A program made the translations under genes and the position numbers. From Syntrophaceae bacterium UBA6252 (GTDB taxonomy: Bacteria; Desulfobacterota; Syntrophia; Syntrophales; UBA6807), in the NCBI GenBank assembly GCA_002441265.1, contig DJVQ01000059.1, positions 17,055-81,054 on the forward strand: a stretch of 64,000 bases of DNA. Reading direction: 5' to 3'. The notes beneath the pieces were generated by a model, which saw nothing but the letters and a program-made list of their open reading frames with translations, searched no databases and was not told the DNA's origin. This document shows, piece by piece, positions 27,389 to 35,837 of this stretch. Position 1 is the stretch's first letter. Every line of letters begins with the position of its first letter.

Positions 27389-28353
27389 AACGGAGAAGGG
27401 AAGTCCTCGTTCTGATCCTTCTCATCGCCGCCCTGGCGCTCTACCTTCTGTTCCGGGACCGGGACGGGACCCGGTACGAACTGCCAGTCCCTCCGAAGAT
27501 GGAAACGGGGAAGATCACCGCCCTCGCGATCTCCCGCGGAGGGGAGAAGGGCTTCGAACTGGTGCGGAAGGACGACGGGTGGGTCCTCCTCCCCGGCGAT
27601 TATCCCGCCGACTGGCACAAGGTTGAGGTTCTCCTTGCGGAAATCGCGAAGTTCGACCTGACGGCCATGGTATCGGAATCGAAAAATTACGAACCCTACG
27701 ACCTCACCGGGGACAAAAGGATCCGGGTCGCCGTCCGGGAAGGGGACCGGGAGGCGTTCCGGTTCGACCTGGGAAAGGCGGCCTCCACCTACCGGCACAC
27801 CTTTGTCCGGGTGGGGGAAGACCCCAGGGTCTATCATGCCCGGGGGAATCTTCGCTCCCAGTTCGACCGGTCCGCCGCCGACCTGAGGGACAAGGGGGTG
27901 TTGTCCTTCAACCGCGACGAGATCACGGAGATCGCTTTCACGGCCGGGGGGAAGACGGTCCGGTGGCATCGGGAGGAGGCCCCCGCCGGAGAGGGTGCGG
28001 CGCCGTCCGGTGAGGCGAAGAAGGAAGGGGAAAAGAAAAAGATCCGCTGGGTGAGCGACACCGGAGCCGACGCGGCCGGGGATGCGGCGGCCCGTCTGCT
28101 GGAGAGCCTTTCCTCCCTGGCGTGCGACGGCTACTTGGAGGGAAGGAAGAAGGAAGAATTCGGGGAATCCCCGTACGCGATCCGGCTCAGGGGCCGCGAG
28201 GAATACGCCCTCTTCCTGTACCCCGGAAGCGGTGAAGGGGAGGAGAGGGTTTCCGCGGTGTCCTCCGGGAGCCCCTATCCCTTTTTCCTCGAACGCGGCC
28301 GGGTGGACAACCTGAAAAAGACCCTGGAAGCCCTGGAGGGCGGAAAACCGTAA
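27385..28353 (+). CDS. DUF4340-type membrane-anchored protein
   Basis: A 322-residue protein with one N-terminal transmembrane helix (VLVLILLIAALALYLLF) and an extracytoplasmic remainder. It has DDGWVLLPGDYPADWHKVEVLLAEI and a lysine/glutamate-rich linker around residues 205-220. The DUF4340 family regularly follows GldG-like genes, which is the case here (4-bp overlap), so it is likely part of the same complex. No enzymatic motif is visible. Confidence 0.85.
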   Translation: MKRRREVLVLILLIAALALYLLFRDRDGTRYELPVPPKMETGKITALAISRGGEKGFELVRKDDGWVLLPGDYPADWHKVEVLLAEIAKFDLTAMVSESKNYEPYDLTGDKRIRVAVREGDREAFRFDLGKAASTYRHTFVRVGEDPRVYHARGNLRSQFDRSAADLRDKGVLSFNRDEITEIAFTAGGKTVRWHREEAPAGEGAAPSGEAKKEGEKKKIRWVSDTGADAAGDAAARLLESLSSLACDGYLEGRKKEEFGESPYAIRLRGREEYALFLYPGSGEGEERVSAVSSGSPYPFFLERGRVDNLKKTLEALEGGKP

Positions 28354-28394
28354 GCCCGGGGCGTGCCCGCCGGGCGGTTCGGGAGCTCACAAAG

Positions 28395-29195
28395 ATGAAG
28401 CCGATTCTCGTTCAGATCTATGAGATCCAGGATCCCCGGGAGGCGGAAGCCCTTCTCGGCCTCGGGGTGGATCACATGGGGTCGGTTCTTCTCTCGCGGG
28501 AAGGCTGGAGGGTGCCGGCCATCAGGGAGGTGACGGCCCTTCTCGCGGCGGAACACGTCAAAAGCTGTCTCATCCCCCTCTTCAACGACATGGAGGACCT
28601 CTGCCGGGCCCTGGATTACTATGAGCCCCGGATCCTCCATTTCTGCGAAGCCCTGTCCTTTCCCCGCCCCGGAGGTCCCGACGTCCGGCGGCTGTGGGAA
28701 CCCCATTCCATCCTCCAGGAGAGGCTGAAAGCGCGTTATCCCGACCTGGAAATCATGCGTTCCATCCCCGTCCCGAGGGGCGGGAAAACGGATTCCGCCT
28801 CGGCGGGAGAGGCCCTCGGGCGGATGGCGGACTGGTTCGCCCCGGCGAGCGATTATTTTCTCACCGACACCCTCCTGGGGAACTGGGACGCCCCGGCGTT
28901 TTCCGGGGAGCCGGTGGCGGGCTACGTGGGGATCACCGGAGAAACCTGCGACTGGAATATCGTTGGGGCCCTCGTCGCGCGAAGCGCCGTTCCTGTCATC
29001 CTGGCGGGGGGGATCTCGCCGGAAAACGTCCGTGAGGGGATCCTGAGGGTGCGCCCGGCCGGCGTGGACAGCTGCACGGGAACGAACGCGCGGGACCCCG
29101 GCGGCCGTCCCGTCCGGTTCCGGAAGGACCGGGAAAAGGTGCGCAGGCTCGTGGAGGAGGTCCACCGCACCGAGCGTTCCCTTTCCATTGGCTGA
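28395..29195 (+). CDS. TrpF-like TIM-barrel protein lacking the catalytic Cys
   Basis: A 266-residue protein with the outline of phosphoribosylanthranilate isomerase: an N-terminal strand VQIYEIQDPREAEALLGLGV where TrpF has VKICGI, then the phosphate-binding strand VILAGGISPENV and the end PAGVDSCTGTN. The general-base cysteine of TrpF is tyrosine here, and the barrel carries a ~50-residue insertion. It is unlikely to be a normal TrpF; no other trp gene is in the window. It begins 41 bp after the DUF4340 gene. The function is unknown. Confidence 0.7.
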   Translation: MKPILVQIYEIQDPREAEALLGLGVDHMGSVLLSREGWRVPAIREVTALLAAEHVKSCLIPLFNDMEDLCRALDYYEPRILHFCEALSFPRPGGPDVRRLWEPHSILQERLKARYPDLEIMRSIPVPRGGKTDSASAGEALGRMADWFAPASDYFLTDTLLGNWDAPAFSGEPVAGYVGITGETCDWNIVGALVARSAVPVILAGGISPENVREGILRVRPAGVDSCTGTNARDPGGRPVRFRKDREKVRRLVEEVHRTERSLSIG

Positions 29196-29231
29196 CCCTT
29201 GCGGGGATTTCCCCGGACCGCGGCGCCGGCG

Positions 29232-29250
29232 GCCCCGCTGTTTACGGGGC
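29232..29250. terminator. possible bidirectional terminator hairpin
   Basis: Arms GCCCCG/CGGGGC around a 7-base loop lie between the convergent trpF-like and rhlE genes. There is no clear U-tract on either strand, so the assignment is weak. Confidence 0.3.
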
Positions 29251-29337
29251 TGCCAGGCCCGTCACGACGGGCGCAGGAACGGCGTTCCGGCGGAACCACA
29301 CCTTGGGGCCGCCGCCGGATCTTTCGTCAGTCGTACG

Positions 29338-30675
29338 TTACCTGCTTGACGTGCGTTTTCTTCTCGTTTTGAACCGGGCCGATCCGAAAAAGGACTTGCC
29401 CGCGGACTGGAAGGGGGATGCGTTCTGAGAGCCGGAGCCCTGTTGCGCCGGCTGCGGTGTGAAGGCTGCGTTCCCCTGGGGGGAGGATGGACGGCGTCCT
29501 TTTTTCACGGACGTTCCGGTCCTTCCGGACCTGATCCTTAGCGAGGGAACGGGAACGGTGTAGTCGAAATCCTCCAGGGTTCTCCTTTCAATGGTTTCGC
29601 CGAGCAGCCTCTCGAGCGTCCAGACGAAGGCCCGGTCCTCGAGGGTCACGAACGTGAAGGCGGTGCCCGTCCTTTCGGCGCGGCCGGTGCGGCCGATGCG
29701 GTGGATGTAAGCGTCGGCGGTGTCGGGCATGTCGTAGTTGATGACGTGCGAGATCCGGGAAACGTCGATGCCCCGGGCGGCGATGTCGGTGGCTATGAGG
29801 ACCTGGTACCTGCCGTTGCGGAACCCGTCCAGGGCTTCCTGCCTCCTGTTCTGCGACAGGTCCCCCTGAAGGGAGGCGACAACGAACCCGGCCTTTTTCA
29901 TCCTGCTCGCCACGCGGGTGGCCCGATCCCTGGTCCGGGTAAAGACGAGCACCGATTCGGTCTTCGTCCGTTCCAGAAGTTTCATGAGAAGGGCCGTCTT
30001 GAGATGGGGCTCGACGGGGTAGATGGCATGGGAAACGGTCGACACCGGGGCGGTCAACCCGACCTGCATGGTGACCGGGTCCTTGAGGATTTCCCGGGCG
30101 AGCTTCTGGATGTCATCGGGCATGGTGGCGGAGAAGAGCAGGGTCTGCCGTTTTGCCGGGATGCCCTTCAGGATCTTCCGGATATCGGGGAGGAAGCCCA
30201 TGTCGAACATGCGGTCCGCCTCGTCCAGGACGAGGACTTCCACGCCCGCCAGGTCGATGGCTTTCTGTCCCATGAGATCGAGGAGCCGTCCCGGACAGGC
30301 CGTGACGATGTCCACGCCATCTTTCATTTTTTTGATCTGGGGCTCCAGTTTCGTGCCCCCGTAGACGGTGGCGCTCCTCAGTTTCGTTTTTCCGCCGAGA
30401 AGGAGGACGGCCTCATGGGTCTGCTCCGCCAGTTCCCGGGTCGGCGCGATGATGAGGGCCCGGATGCGCCTGCGGGGCCCCTCCATGAGCCGGTGCAGGA
30501 TGGGAAGAACGAAAGCGGCCGTCTTTCCCGTTCCCGTCTGGGCAAGTCCCATGAGGTCCTTGCCTTGGAGAATCGAGGGGATGCATTGTGACTGGATGGG
30601 GGTGGGGTTGGTGTAGCCTGCCTTGAAGATTCCCGATTCGACATCGGGGTGCAACTCAAATGTCTTGAAACTCAT
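29338..30675 (-). CDS. DEAD-box ATP-dependent RNA helicase, RhlE-like
   Basis: A 445-residue helicase with all core motifs: Q motif GYTNPTPIQSQCIPSIL, motif I AQTGTGKTAAF, Ia PTRELAEQ, II DEADRMFD, III SAT, V ATDIAARGIDV and VI HRIGRTGRAERTG. The last ~60 residues are Ser/Gly/Arg/Lys-rich and unstructured, as in RhlE/CsdA-type enzymes that act on ribosome assembly or mRNA decay. A small basic protein is encoded 80 bp upstream on the same strand and may be co-transcribed. Confidence 0.96.
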   Translation of the reverse strand: MSFKTFELHPDVESGIFKAGYTNPTPIQSQCIPSILQGKDLMGLAQTGTGKTAAFVLPILHRLMEGPRRRIRALIIAPTRELAEQTHEAVLLLGGKTKLRSATVYGGTKLEPQIKKMKDGVDIVTACPGRLLDLMGQKAIDLAGVEVLVLDEADRMFDMGFLPDIRKILKGIPAKRQTLLFSATMPDDIQKLAREILKDPVTMQVGLTAPVSTVSHAIYPVEPHLKTALLMKLLERTKTESVLVFTRTRDRATRVASRMKKAGFVVASLQGDLSQNRRQEALDGFRNGRYQVLIATDIAARGIDVSRISHVINYDMPDTADAYIHRIGRTGRAERTGTAFTFVTLEDRAFVWTLERLLGETIERRTLEDFDYTVPVPSLRIRSGRTGTSVKKGRRPSSPQGNAAFTPQPAQQGSGSQNASPFQSAGKSFFGSARFKTRRKRTSSR

Positions 30676-30755
30676 TCATTTTCCTTTTTCTTGGTTGATA
30701 CGGAGCGGTAACGCTCCGTCCGCCCCGTGGGACGGAATGTTTTCGGACCGGCCTT

Positions 30756-30932
30756 TCAGGCGGAAGCGTTTTCCGAAGGCAGATTTTCGGTCTGATTCTC
30801 CGGCATGTCTTCAGAAGTTTCGTTTTTGCGTTTCTTTTTCTCCTGACGCCGTTCCATTTTTTCCTTTGCTTTTCGTTTTCGTTCCAGTTCCTTCTTCCGC
30901 TTGATGAATTGATTCTGTCTGTTTTGCGCCAT
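30756..30932 (-). CDS. small highly basic protein
   Basis: 58 residues, mostly Lys/Arg/Glu in a predicted single charged helix (FIKRKKELERKRKAKEK), with an acidic, Asn/Ser-rich tail. It starts at the ATG at 30932, with GGAGGAGG just upstream. Similar tiny basic proteins occur near DEAD-box helicase genes in proteobacteria and are annotated as hypothetical. It could bind RNA or ribosomes, but that rests only on charge and on its neighbour. Confidence 0.7.
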   Translation of the reverse strand: MAQNRQNQFIKRKKELERKRKAKEKMERRQEKKKRKNETSEDMPENQTENLPSENASA

Positions 30933-30990
30933 GCACCTCCTCCGGTGTCGGGAAGCGGCCATGGCCTCTCAGGATTCTGTATGGACCCCT

Positions 30991-31025
30991 AAAAAAAAAC
31001 CCAGATGCCTTCCACTGGCTCTGGG
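30991..31025 (-). terminator. rho-independent terminator after the RND operon
   Basis: On the minus strand CCCAGA pairs with TCTGGG, with an inner GCC/GGC extension, followed directly by nine T residues. It lies about 60 bp beyond the stop codon of the RND gene and before the helicase pair. Confidence 0.9.
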
Positions 31026-31083
31026 TCCCGATCCAAAACCGCTTCAAAGAATAGGTAATTCATACTCCCTTCCGCCCGGGATG

Positions 31084-34000
31084 TCAAGCGTTATTTGACG
31101 AAGGAAGTCCGCCGCCGGAAAGGTCTCCCGTGTTCCCGCCGTTTCGTTCCTCCCATTTCACGATTCCAAGATCGAGGACGGCGATGGCGTAAAGGACGGG
31201 CACGAGAAGGAGGGTGATGAACGTGGCCACCGTGAGGCCGCCGATCTGGGCGAAGCAGAGGGGCTGCCAGAGGGTGCCGCCGTGGATCGCCAGGGGGAAG
31301 AGGGCGAAGACCGTCGCGGCCACGGTGATCATGACGGGCCTGAGCCGGACGATTCCCGCGTCCAGGAGGGCCTGCTGGAGAGGTTCCCCCTTCTGGTGCA
31401 TTTCCTCGATGAAGTCGAAAAGAACGATGATGTGGCTGATGATGACGCCGATGAGGCTGATCACGCCGAGGAAGGCCATGAAGCCGAAGGATGTGCCCAT
31501 GACGGAGAGGGCGATCACCGCGCCGGCCATCCCGTAGGGAATGGCGGCGAAGACGATGAAGGGCTTCACGGCGTTCTTGAACTGGATCACGAGGGCGATG
31601 AAGATGGCGAAAATGGAGATGATCATGACAAGGGTGAGCTGTTTGAACCCCTTGATCTGTTCCTCCTGCTCGCCGCCGATTTCAAGCCTGTAGCCCGGGG
31701 GCAGGGTCCTGGCGAGTTCGTTCAGCATGGGCACGGCCTTTTTGATGACCTGCGAGGGGAGAACCCCGGGGATGGGGAAGCAGGAAACGGTGAACGTCCT
31801 GAACTGGTTTCTCCGCATGATCGTCCCCGTTTCCATGGCGTAATCGATCGTGGAGACCTGGCGCAGCGGCACTTTCTGGTTACCTTCCAGGGAATAGACG
31901 TAGAGGTTCTCGATATCCGAGAGCTGGGCACGCTCCTGCTGGCGCAGCCGGACCAGAATGGGAATCTGGCGGTTCCCCTCCCGGAGGACCGACACGGGAA
32001 AGCCGCTCATCCCCGCCACGGAGGACAGGGCCACGTCGAGATTGCTGACTCCGGCCAGGTTCGCCCGGTCGGGGTCCACGCGGAGACGGACGGCGAAACT
32101 TTCCGCACCCCAGTTGTCCCGGATCCGTTCCGCTTCCGGGATGGACCGGAAAATCTCCTTCAGCTTTCCCGCGAATTCCCGCAGGGTCGGGATGTCCTCG
32201 CCGGAAAGGCGGACCGATACGGGAATGCCGACGGGCTCGGCGTTTTCCAGTTGCCGCACGTCGAGCCGGGCTCCCGCGATCTCCCGGGAGAGAACGTCCT
32301 GGATGGCGTCCGCCAGCCGTTCCGTGTCGCGCTTGTCGTACATCTGGAGGATCAACTGGGCGTAATGGAGCTGCTGCTGCTCCGGCTGGGCCGCAAGCCA
32401 GAACCGGGGGCCGCCGCCCCCGACGAAGGAGGTGATGGAACGGAGGTGGCTTCCGCCGCCGGGCCGTTCCGTCGCCCGCTGGACTGCCGCTTCCGCCTGG
32501 ACTGCGACGGCGTTCGTCTCCGAAAGGGTCGCATCCTCGGGAAGCCAGACGTCGACGTAGGAGAGGGCGTTCGTGTCCTTCGGGAAGAACTGGGTCTTCA
32601 GATGGGAGAACAGGAACCCGCCCAGGACGAGAAACGTCAGGGATGCGGCGAGAACCTTCCAGCGGTTGGCGATGGCGAAACCGCCCACCCGGAAATACAG
32701 CCCCGTGAACCCCCTGGTTCTTCTTTCCTCCATGGACGGCTCCATTTTCTTCCCCTTCCTGAGAAGGTGAAAGGAAAGAAGCGGCGTGAAGGTGAGGGAA
32801 ACGATCCAGGAGCAGACGAGGGCGCAGGTCAGGACCACGGGCAGGGTGTACAGGAACCGGCCGATGTCCCCCTTCAGGATGAGGAAGGGGAGGTAGGCCA
32901 CGATGTTCGTGACCGTGGCGAAGAACATGGCCTTGGCGAGCTTCGTCGGACCGGTCCATGCGGCGGTGAGGGGCGGAGTTCCCGTGGCGAGTTCACGCTT
33001 GATGGCGTCCCCCGCGACGACGGGGACGTCGACGAGAAGCCCCAGGGAGAGGATGAGGGAACCGATGGAAACCTGCTGGAGGTCGAGACCCAGAAGATGC
33101 ATCATTCCGAAGGTCATGGCCAGCGTCAGGGGGATCGCCGCCGCCAGGAGCAGTGCGGAACGCCATTCCCAGAAACCGATGAATGCGATCAGGACGACGA
33201 GGGCGATGGCCTCGTAGAGGCTTTTCATGAAAAGATCGACGTTTTCCTTGACCTGGAGCGGCTGGTCGGAGGTCTTGGCGAGGATCAGGTCCTCCGGGAG
33301 CCTCCGTTTCAGGTTTTCCATCATGCCGTCGACCGCTCTTCCGAAGGCGTCGACCTTTTCGTCCGGCCGCATCTGAACGGCCAGTGTAACCGACCGGTTC
33401 CGCTGCCACGCGCCCGACCCGTCCCGCCAGGTGTAAAAGTTGAGGAACCGGGCGGGATTCTCGTATCCCCGCAGGACGTCCACGAGGTCCCGGAGATACA
33501 CGGGGGCTCCCTGGGCCGTCGCGGCGATGATCACGTCGCCGATCTCCCGCTCGCTCTTGAATTCCCCGGAGGGGTCGATGGAAAGGTTTCTTCCCGTGGC
33601 CTCGAAGATCCCCCCGGGAAGGGTGATATTCCGGGCGTACAGGAGATCTCTGATTTTCCCCGGCTGAAGGCCGTAGGCGGCGAGACGTTCCTGGGAATAT
33701 TCCAGAAAGATCCGTTCCGGGAGGATCCCGTGCCGGGTGACCTTGGATACTTCGGGGACCGTGTGGAGGGTTTTCTGGATGAGGTCGGTGAAATCGTCCA
33801 GCTCCCGGTAGGTGTACTTGTCTCCCGCGGAGCGGGCGAGGATTTCCCTCGCCGCCATGGGGTCGCGGATCAGGACGGGAGGCCACGAGTCGGGGTGGAA
33901 TTCCGATGCATGGAGCCGTTCCCGGATGAAACGTTCCCCGTAGGCGCGGAGTTCCCCGTCCGTCTTTTCCGTGAGGCCGTCCAGGCCGATGAAGCCGCTT

Positions 34001-34677
34001 CCTTCGAGCACCCTGGCATCGGAGAGGAAACCGTCCTGTTTCGCGAAACGGGCGAAGATCTCCATGGTGGGACGGATGATCCGCGTGTTGATGGAGACCG
34101 GGAAATTGAAGACCAGCGTCACCGCCCGGCCGTCCTCCGTGTGTCCGGCCAGGTCGCGGGCCTTTCTCACGGCCTCCCCGATCCGTTCCGCCCGGAGGGC
34201 GATTTCCACCTCTCCCGCCTTCGGACTCGCCACGGTCAGCATCACCGTCGCCGTGTCCCCGAAGTCCTTGATGAAGTCGATGGGCCCCGCGCCCTCGGGA
34301 AGATCCTGGATCCCGTCGAGTTTCCCCTTGATGTCGTCGAATTCCTTGCCCATCTCCACGATGTCCTCGTCGAGGATCACATAGACGACGGTCGCGCCCG
34401 CCCGGGTGTTGGAAATGATCTTTTCCACCTTGGCGTTCCCGGAGATCTTTTCCTCGAGTTTCCGGGTGACGAGCTGCTCCATCTTCTCCGCGCTCGCCCC
34501 CGGCCACGGGCAGACCGCCACGGCGACCCGGACGGGGATCTCCGGGTCTTTTCTCTTGGGCATTTCGATGACGGCGAACACACCCCAGAAGACCACCGCC
34601 AGAAGAAGGATCCAGGCGACATGGCGGTTGTTCACGAAGAAGCGGGCGCTGTTGAACGAGCGGCTGGAGTCGGGCAT
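31084..34677 (-). CDS. RND-family inner-membrane efflux pump subunit with variant proton-relay residues
   Basis: About 1197 residues, against roughly 1040 for AcrB. The RND layout is clear: TM1 near residues 22-42, a porter domain, a TM2-6 bundle from about 490, a second porter domain, and TM8-12 near the end. In TM4 the usual LVDD reads LLVDVP, leaving one Asp of the pair; in TM10 the usual VKNA reads IISHII, so the relay Lys is gone. The extra ~150 residues map to the first porter domain (about residues 180-300). The ATG at 34677 is preferred to a TTG 12 bp upstream. It follows TolC- and MFP-type genes and a strong terminator ends the operon. Drug, lipid or metal export cannot be distinguished. 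Confidence 0.93.
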   Translation of the reverse strand: MPDSSRSFNSARFFVNNRHVAWILLLAVVFWGVFAVIEMPKRKDPEIPVRVAVAVCPWPGASAEKMEQLVTRKLEEKISGNAKVEKIISNTRAGATVVYVILDEDIVEMGKEFDDIKGKLDGIQDLPEGAGPIDFIKDFGDTATVMLTVASPKAGEVEIALRAERIGEAVRKARDLAGHTEDGRAVTLVFNFPVSINTRIIRPTMEIFARFAKQDGFLSDARVLEGSGFIGLDGLTEKTDGELRAYGERFIRERLHASEFHPDSWPPVLIRDPMAAREILARSAGDKYTYRELDDFTDLIQKTLHTVPEVSKVTRHGILPERIFLEYSQERLAAYGLQPGKIRDLLYARNITLPGGIFEATGRNLSIDPSGEFKSEREIGDVIIAATAQGAPVYLRDLVDVLRGYENPARFLNFYTWRDGSGAWQRNRSVTLAVQMRPDEKVDAFGRAVDGMMENLKRRLPEDLILAKTSDQPLQVKENVDLFMKSLYEAIALVVLIAFIGFWEWRSALLLAAAIPLTLAMTFGMMHLLGLDLQQVSIGSLILSLGLLVDVPVVAGDAIKRELATGTPPLTAAWTGPTKLAKAMFFATVTNIVAYLPFLILKGDIGRFLYTLPVVLTCALVCSWIVSLTFTPLLSFHLLRKGKKMEPSMEERRTRGFTGLYFRVGGFAIANRWKVLAASLTFLVLGGFLFSHLKTQFFPKDTNALSYVDVWLPEDATLSETNAVAVQAEAAVQRATERPGGGSHLRSITSFVGGGGPRFWLAAQPEQQQLHYAQLILQMYDKRDTERLADAIQDVLSREIAGARLDVRQLENAEPVGIPVSVRLSGEDIPTLREFAGKLKEIFRSIPEAERIRDNWGAESFAVRLRVDPDRANLAGVSNLDVALSSVAGMSGFPVSVLREGNRQIPILVRLRQQERAQLSDIENLYVYSLEGNQKVPLRQVSTIDYAMETGTIMRRNQFRTFTVSCFPIPGVLPSQVIKKAVPMLNELARTLPPGYRLEIGGEQEEQIKGFKQLTLVMIISIFAIFIALVIQFKNAVKPFIVFAAIPYGMAGAVIALSVMGTSFGFMAFLGVISLIGVIISHIIVLFDFIEEMHQKGEPLQQALLDAGIVRLRPVMITVAATVFALFPLAIHGGTLWQPLCFAQIGGLTVATFITLLLVPVLYAIAVLDLGIVKWEERNGGNTGDLSGGGLPSSNNA

Positions 34678-34715
34678 CAAAGGTTCCAAATTCCGTTTAC
34701 CTGTTTCACGCGGGC

Positions 34716-35837
34716 TCAGGGGATGATTTTCACCCGTTCGCCGTCCGCGAGGAGCGGGGCGCCGGTGGTGACGATTTCTTCGCCCGCCTTCAGACCCTCG
34801 ATGACGGCCACGCTGTTTCCGAGGATGTCCCCGGGCCGGATGACGCGGATCCGGGCGACGGCTTCGTCGCCTTCTCTTGCCACGACGAAGACCGCGTAGC
34901 CTTCGGGAGCGGCCCCGGGCCGCACGACGGCGTTCAGGGGAACGACGGGAAGCGGTTTCTCCGTCTTGGCGGCATCGATGGTCAGTGAGGCGATCATCCC
35001 CGCCTTGAGCCGTTTTCCGGGATTCGGCACGGTGATTTCCACGGAAAAGACCCGGCTTTGCGGATCGGCCGATGGGGAGATGGTCGTGATTCTTCCCGGA
35101 AAGCGTTCTCCCGGGAACACCTCCGTCAGGATGGACTGGGGAGTTCCGACCCGGAGGGTTTCCACGACCACGTCGGGGACGCCGAAGACGGCCTTCACGG
35201 AGGAGATGTCGGCGAGGACGAATGCCGGGGACCCCGGACCGGCGAGGGTCCCGATCTCGATCAGCCGTTTCAGGATCACCCCGTCCATGGGGGCCTTCAG
35301 GCGGCAGTCCCCGAGTGCCGTTTTCGCCTCCTCCAGGACGGCCCTGGCGCCGCGGACCTTCGATTCCGTGACCTCGTAACGGGTGCGGACCCCGTCGCGG
35401 TCCGCCCGGGTCATGCTGTTCTCGCGAAAGAGGTTTTCCGCCCGCTCCAGGTCCCGGGCGGCGTTCGACAGGGCGGATTCGGCCTCGGCGAGGCCGGCCC
35501 TTGCCTGGTCCACCCTGGCAAGGTATTCCGTTTCCCTGAGCCGGGTGAGAACGTCGTCGAAACGGACAAAATCCCCTTCCTGGAGGATCGGCGACCCTTT
35601 GTCCGTCGAACTTTTACGGATTTCCTCCACGTAGCCCCCCACCCGGAAGGAGAGAGTCACCTGGCGGTAGGGGACGATGCTTGCGGCGTAGCGGGAAGCG
35701 TCCTTCCCGGCACTTTCGGTGACCACGGTGACGCGGACCGCCTTGAGGGGCTTCTCGTATTCCTGCCGGCGATCGCATCCCGGAAGGAGTAGAAACGCCG
35801 CGACGATAAACAACGCAAGGGATCTTCTCCCGATCAT
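34716..35837 (-). CDS. RND periplasmic adaptor (membrane fusion) lipoprotein
   Basis: A 373-residue AcrA/HlyD-type adaptor. The signal peptide ends in a lipobox (FLLLPGC), so it is probably lipid-anchored. The barrel-sandwich/lipoyl halves (VSFRVGG-like LSFRVGGYVEEI and RLKAPMDGVILKRLIEIG) flank a coiled-coil hairpin rich in Ala, Glu and Arg (RVDQARAGLAEAESAL). It would link the RND pump to the outer-membrane channel. The ATG follows the TolC stop codon directly, with no gap. Confidence 0.95.
   Translation of the reverse strand: MIGRRSLALFIVAAFLLLPGCDRRQEYEKPLKAVRVTVVTESAGKDASRYAASIVPYRQVTLSFRVGGYVEEIRKSSTDKGSPILQEGDFVRFDDVLTRLRETEYLARVDQARAGLAEAESALSNAARDLERAENLFRENSMTRADRDGVRTRYEVTESKVRGARAVLEEAKTALGDCRLKAPMDGVILKRLIEIGTLAGPGSPAFVLADISSVKAVFGVPDVVVETLRVGTPQSILTEVFPGERFPGRITTISPSADPQSRVFSVEITVPNPGKRLKAGMIASLTIDAAKTEKPLPVVPLNAVVRPGAAPEGYAVFVVAREGDEAVARIRVIRPGDILGNSVAVIEGLKAGEEIVTTGAPLLADGERVKIIP

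Noticed and set aside
31282..34899. 1205-residue plus-strand open frame
   Set aside because: Exact antisense of the RND pump gene; low-complexity Arg/Gly/Asp-rich translation typical of a GC-rich shadow.
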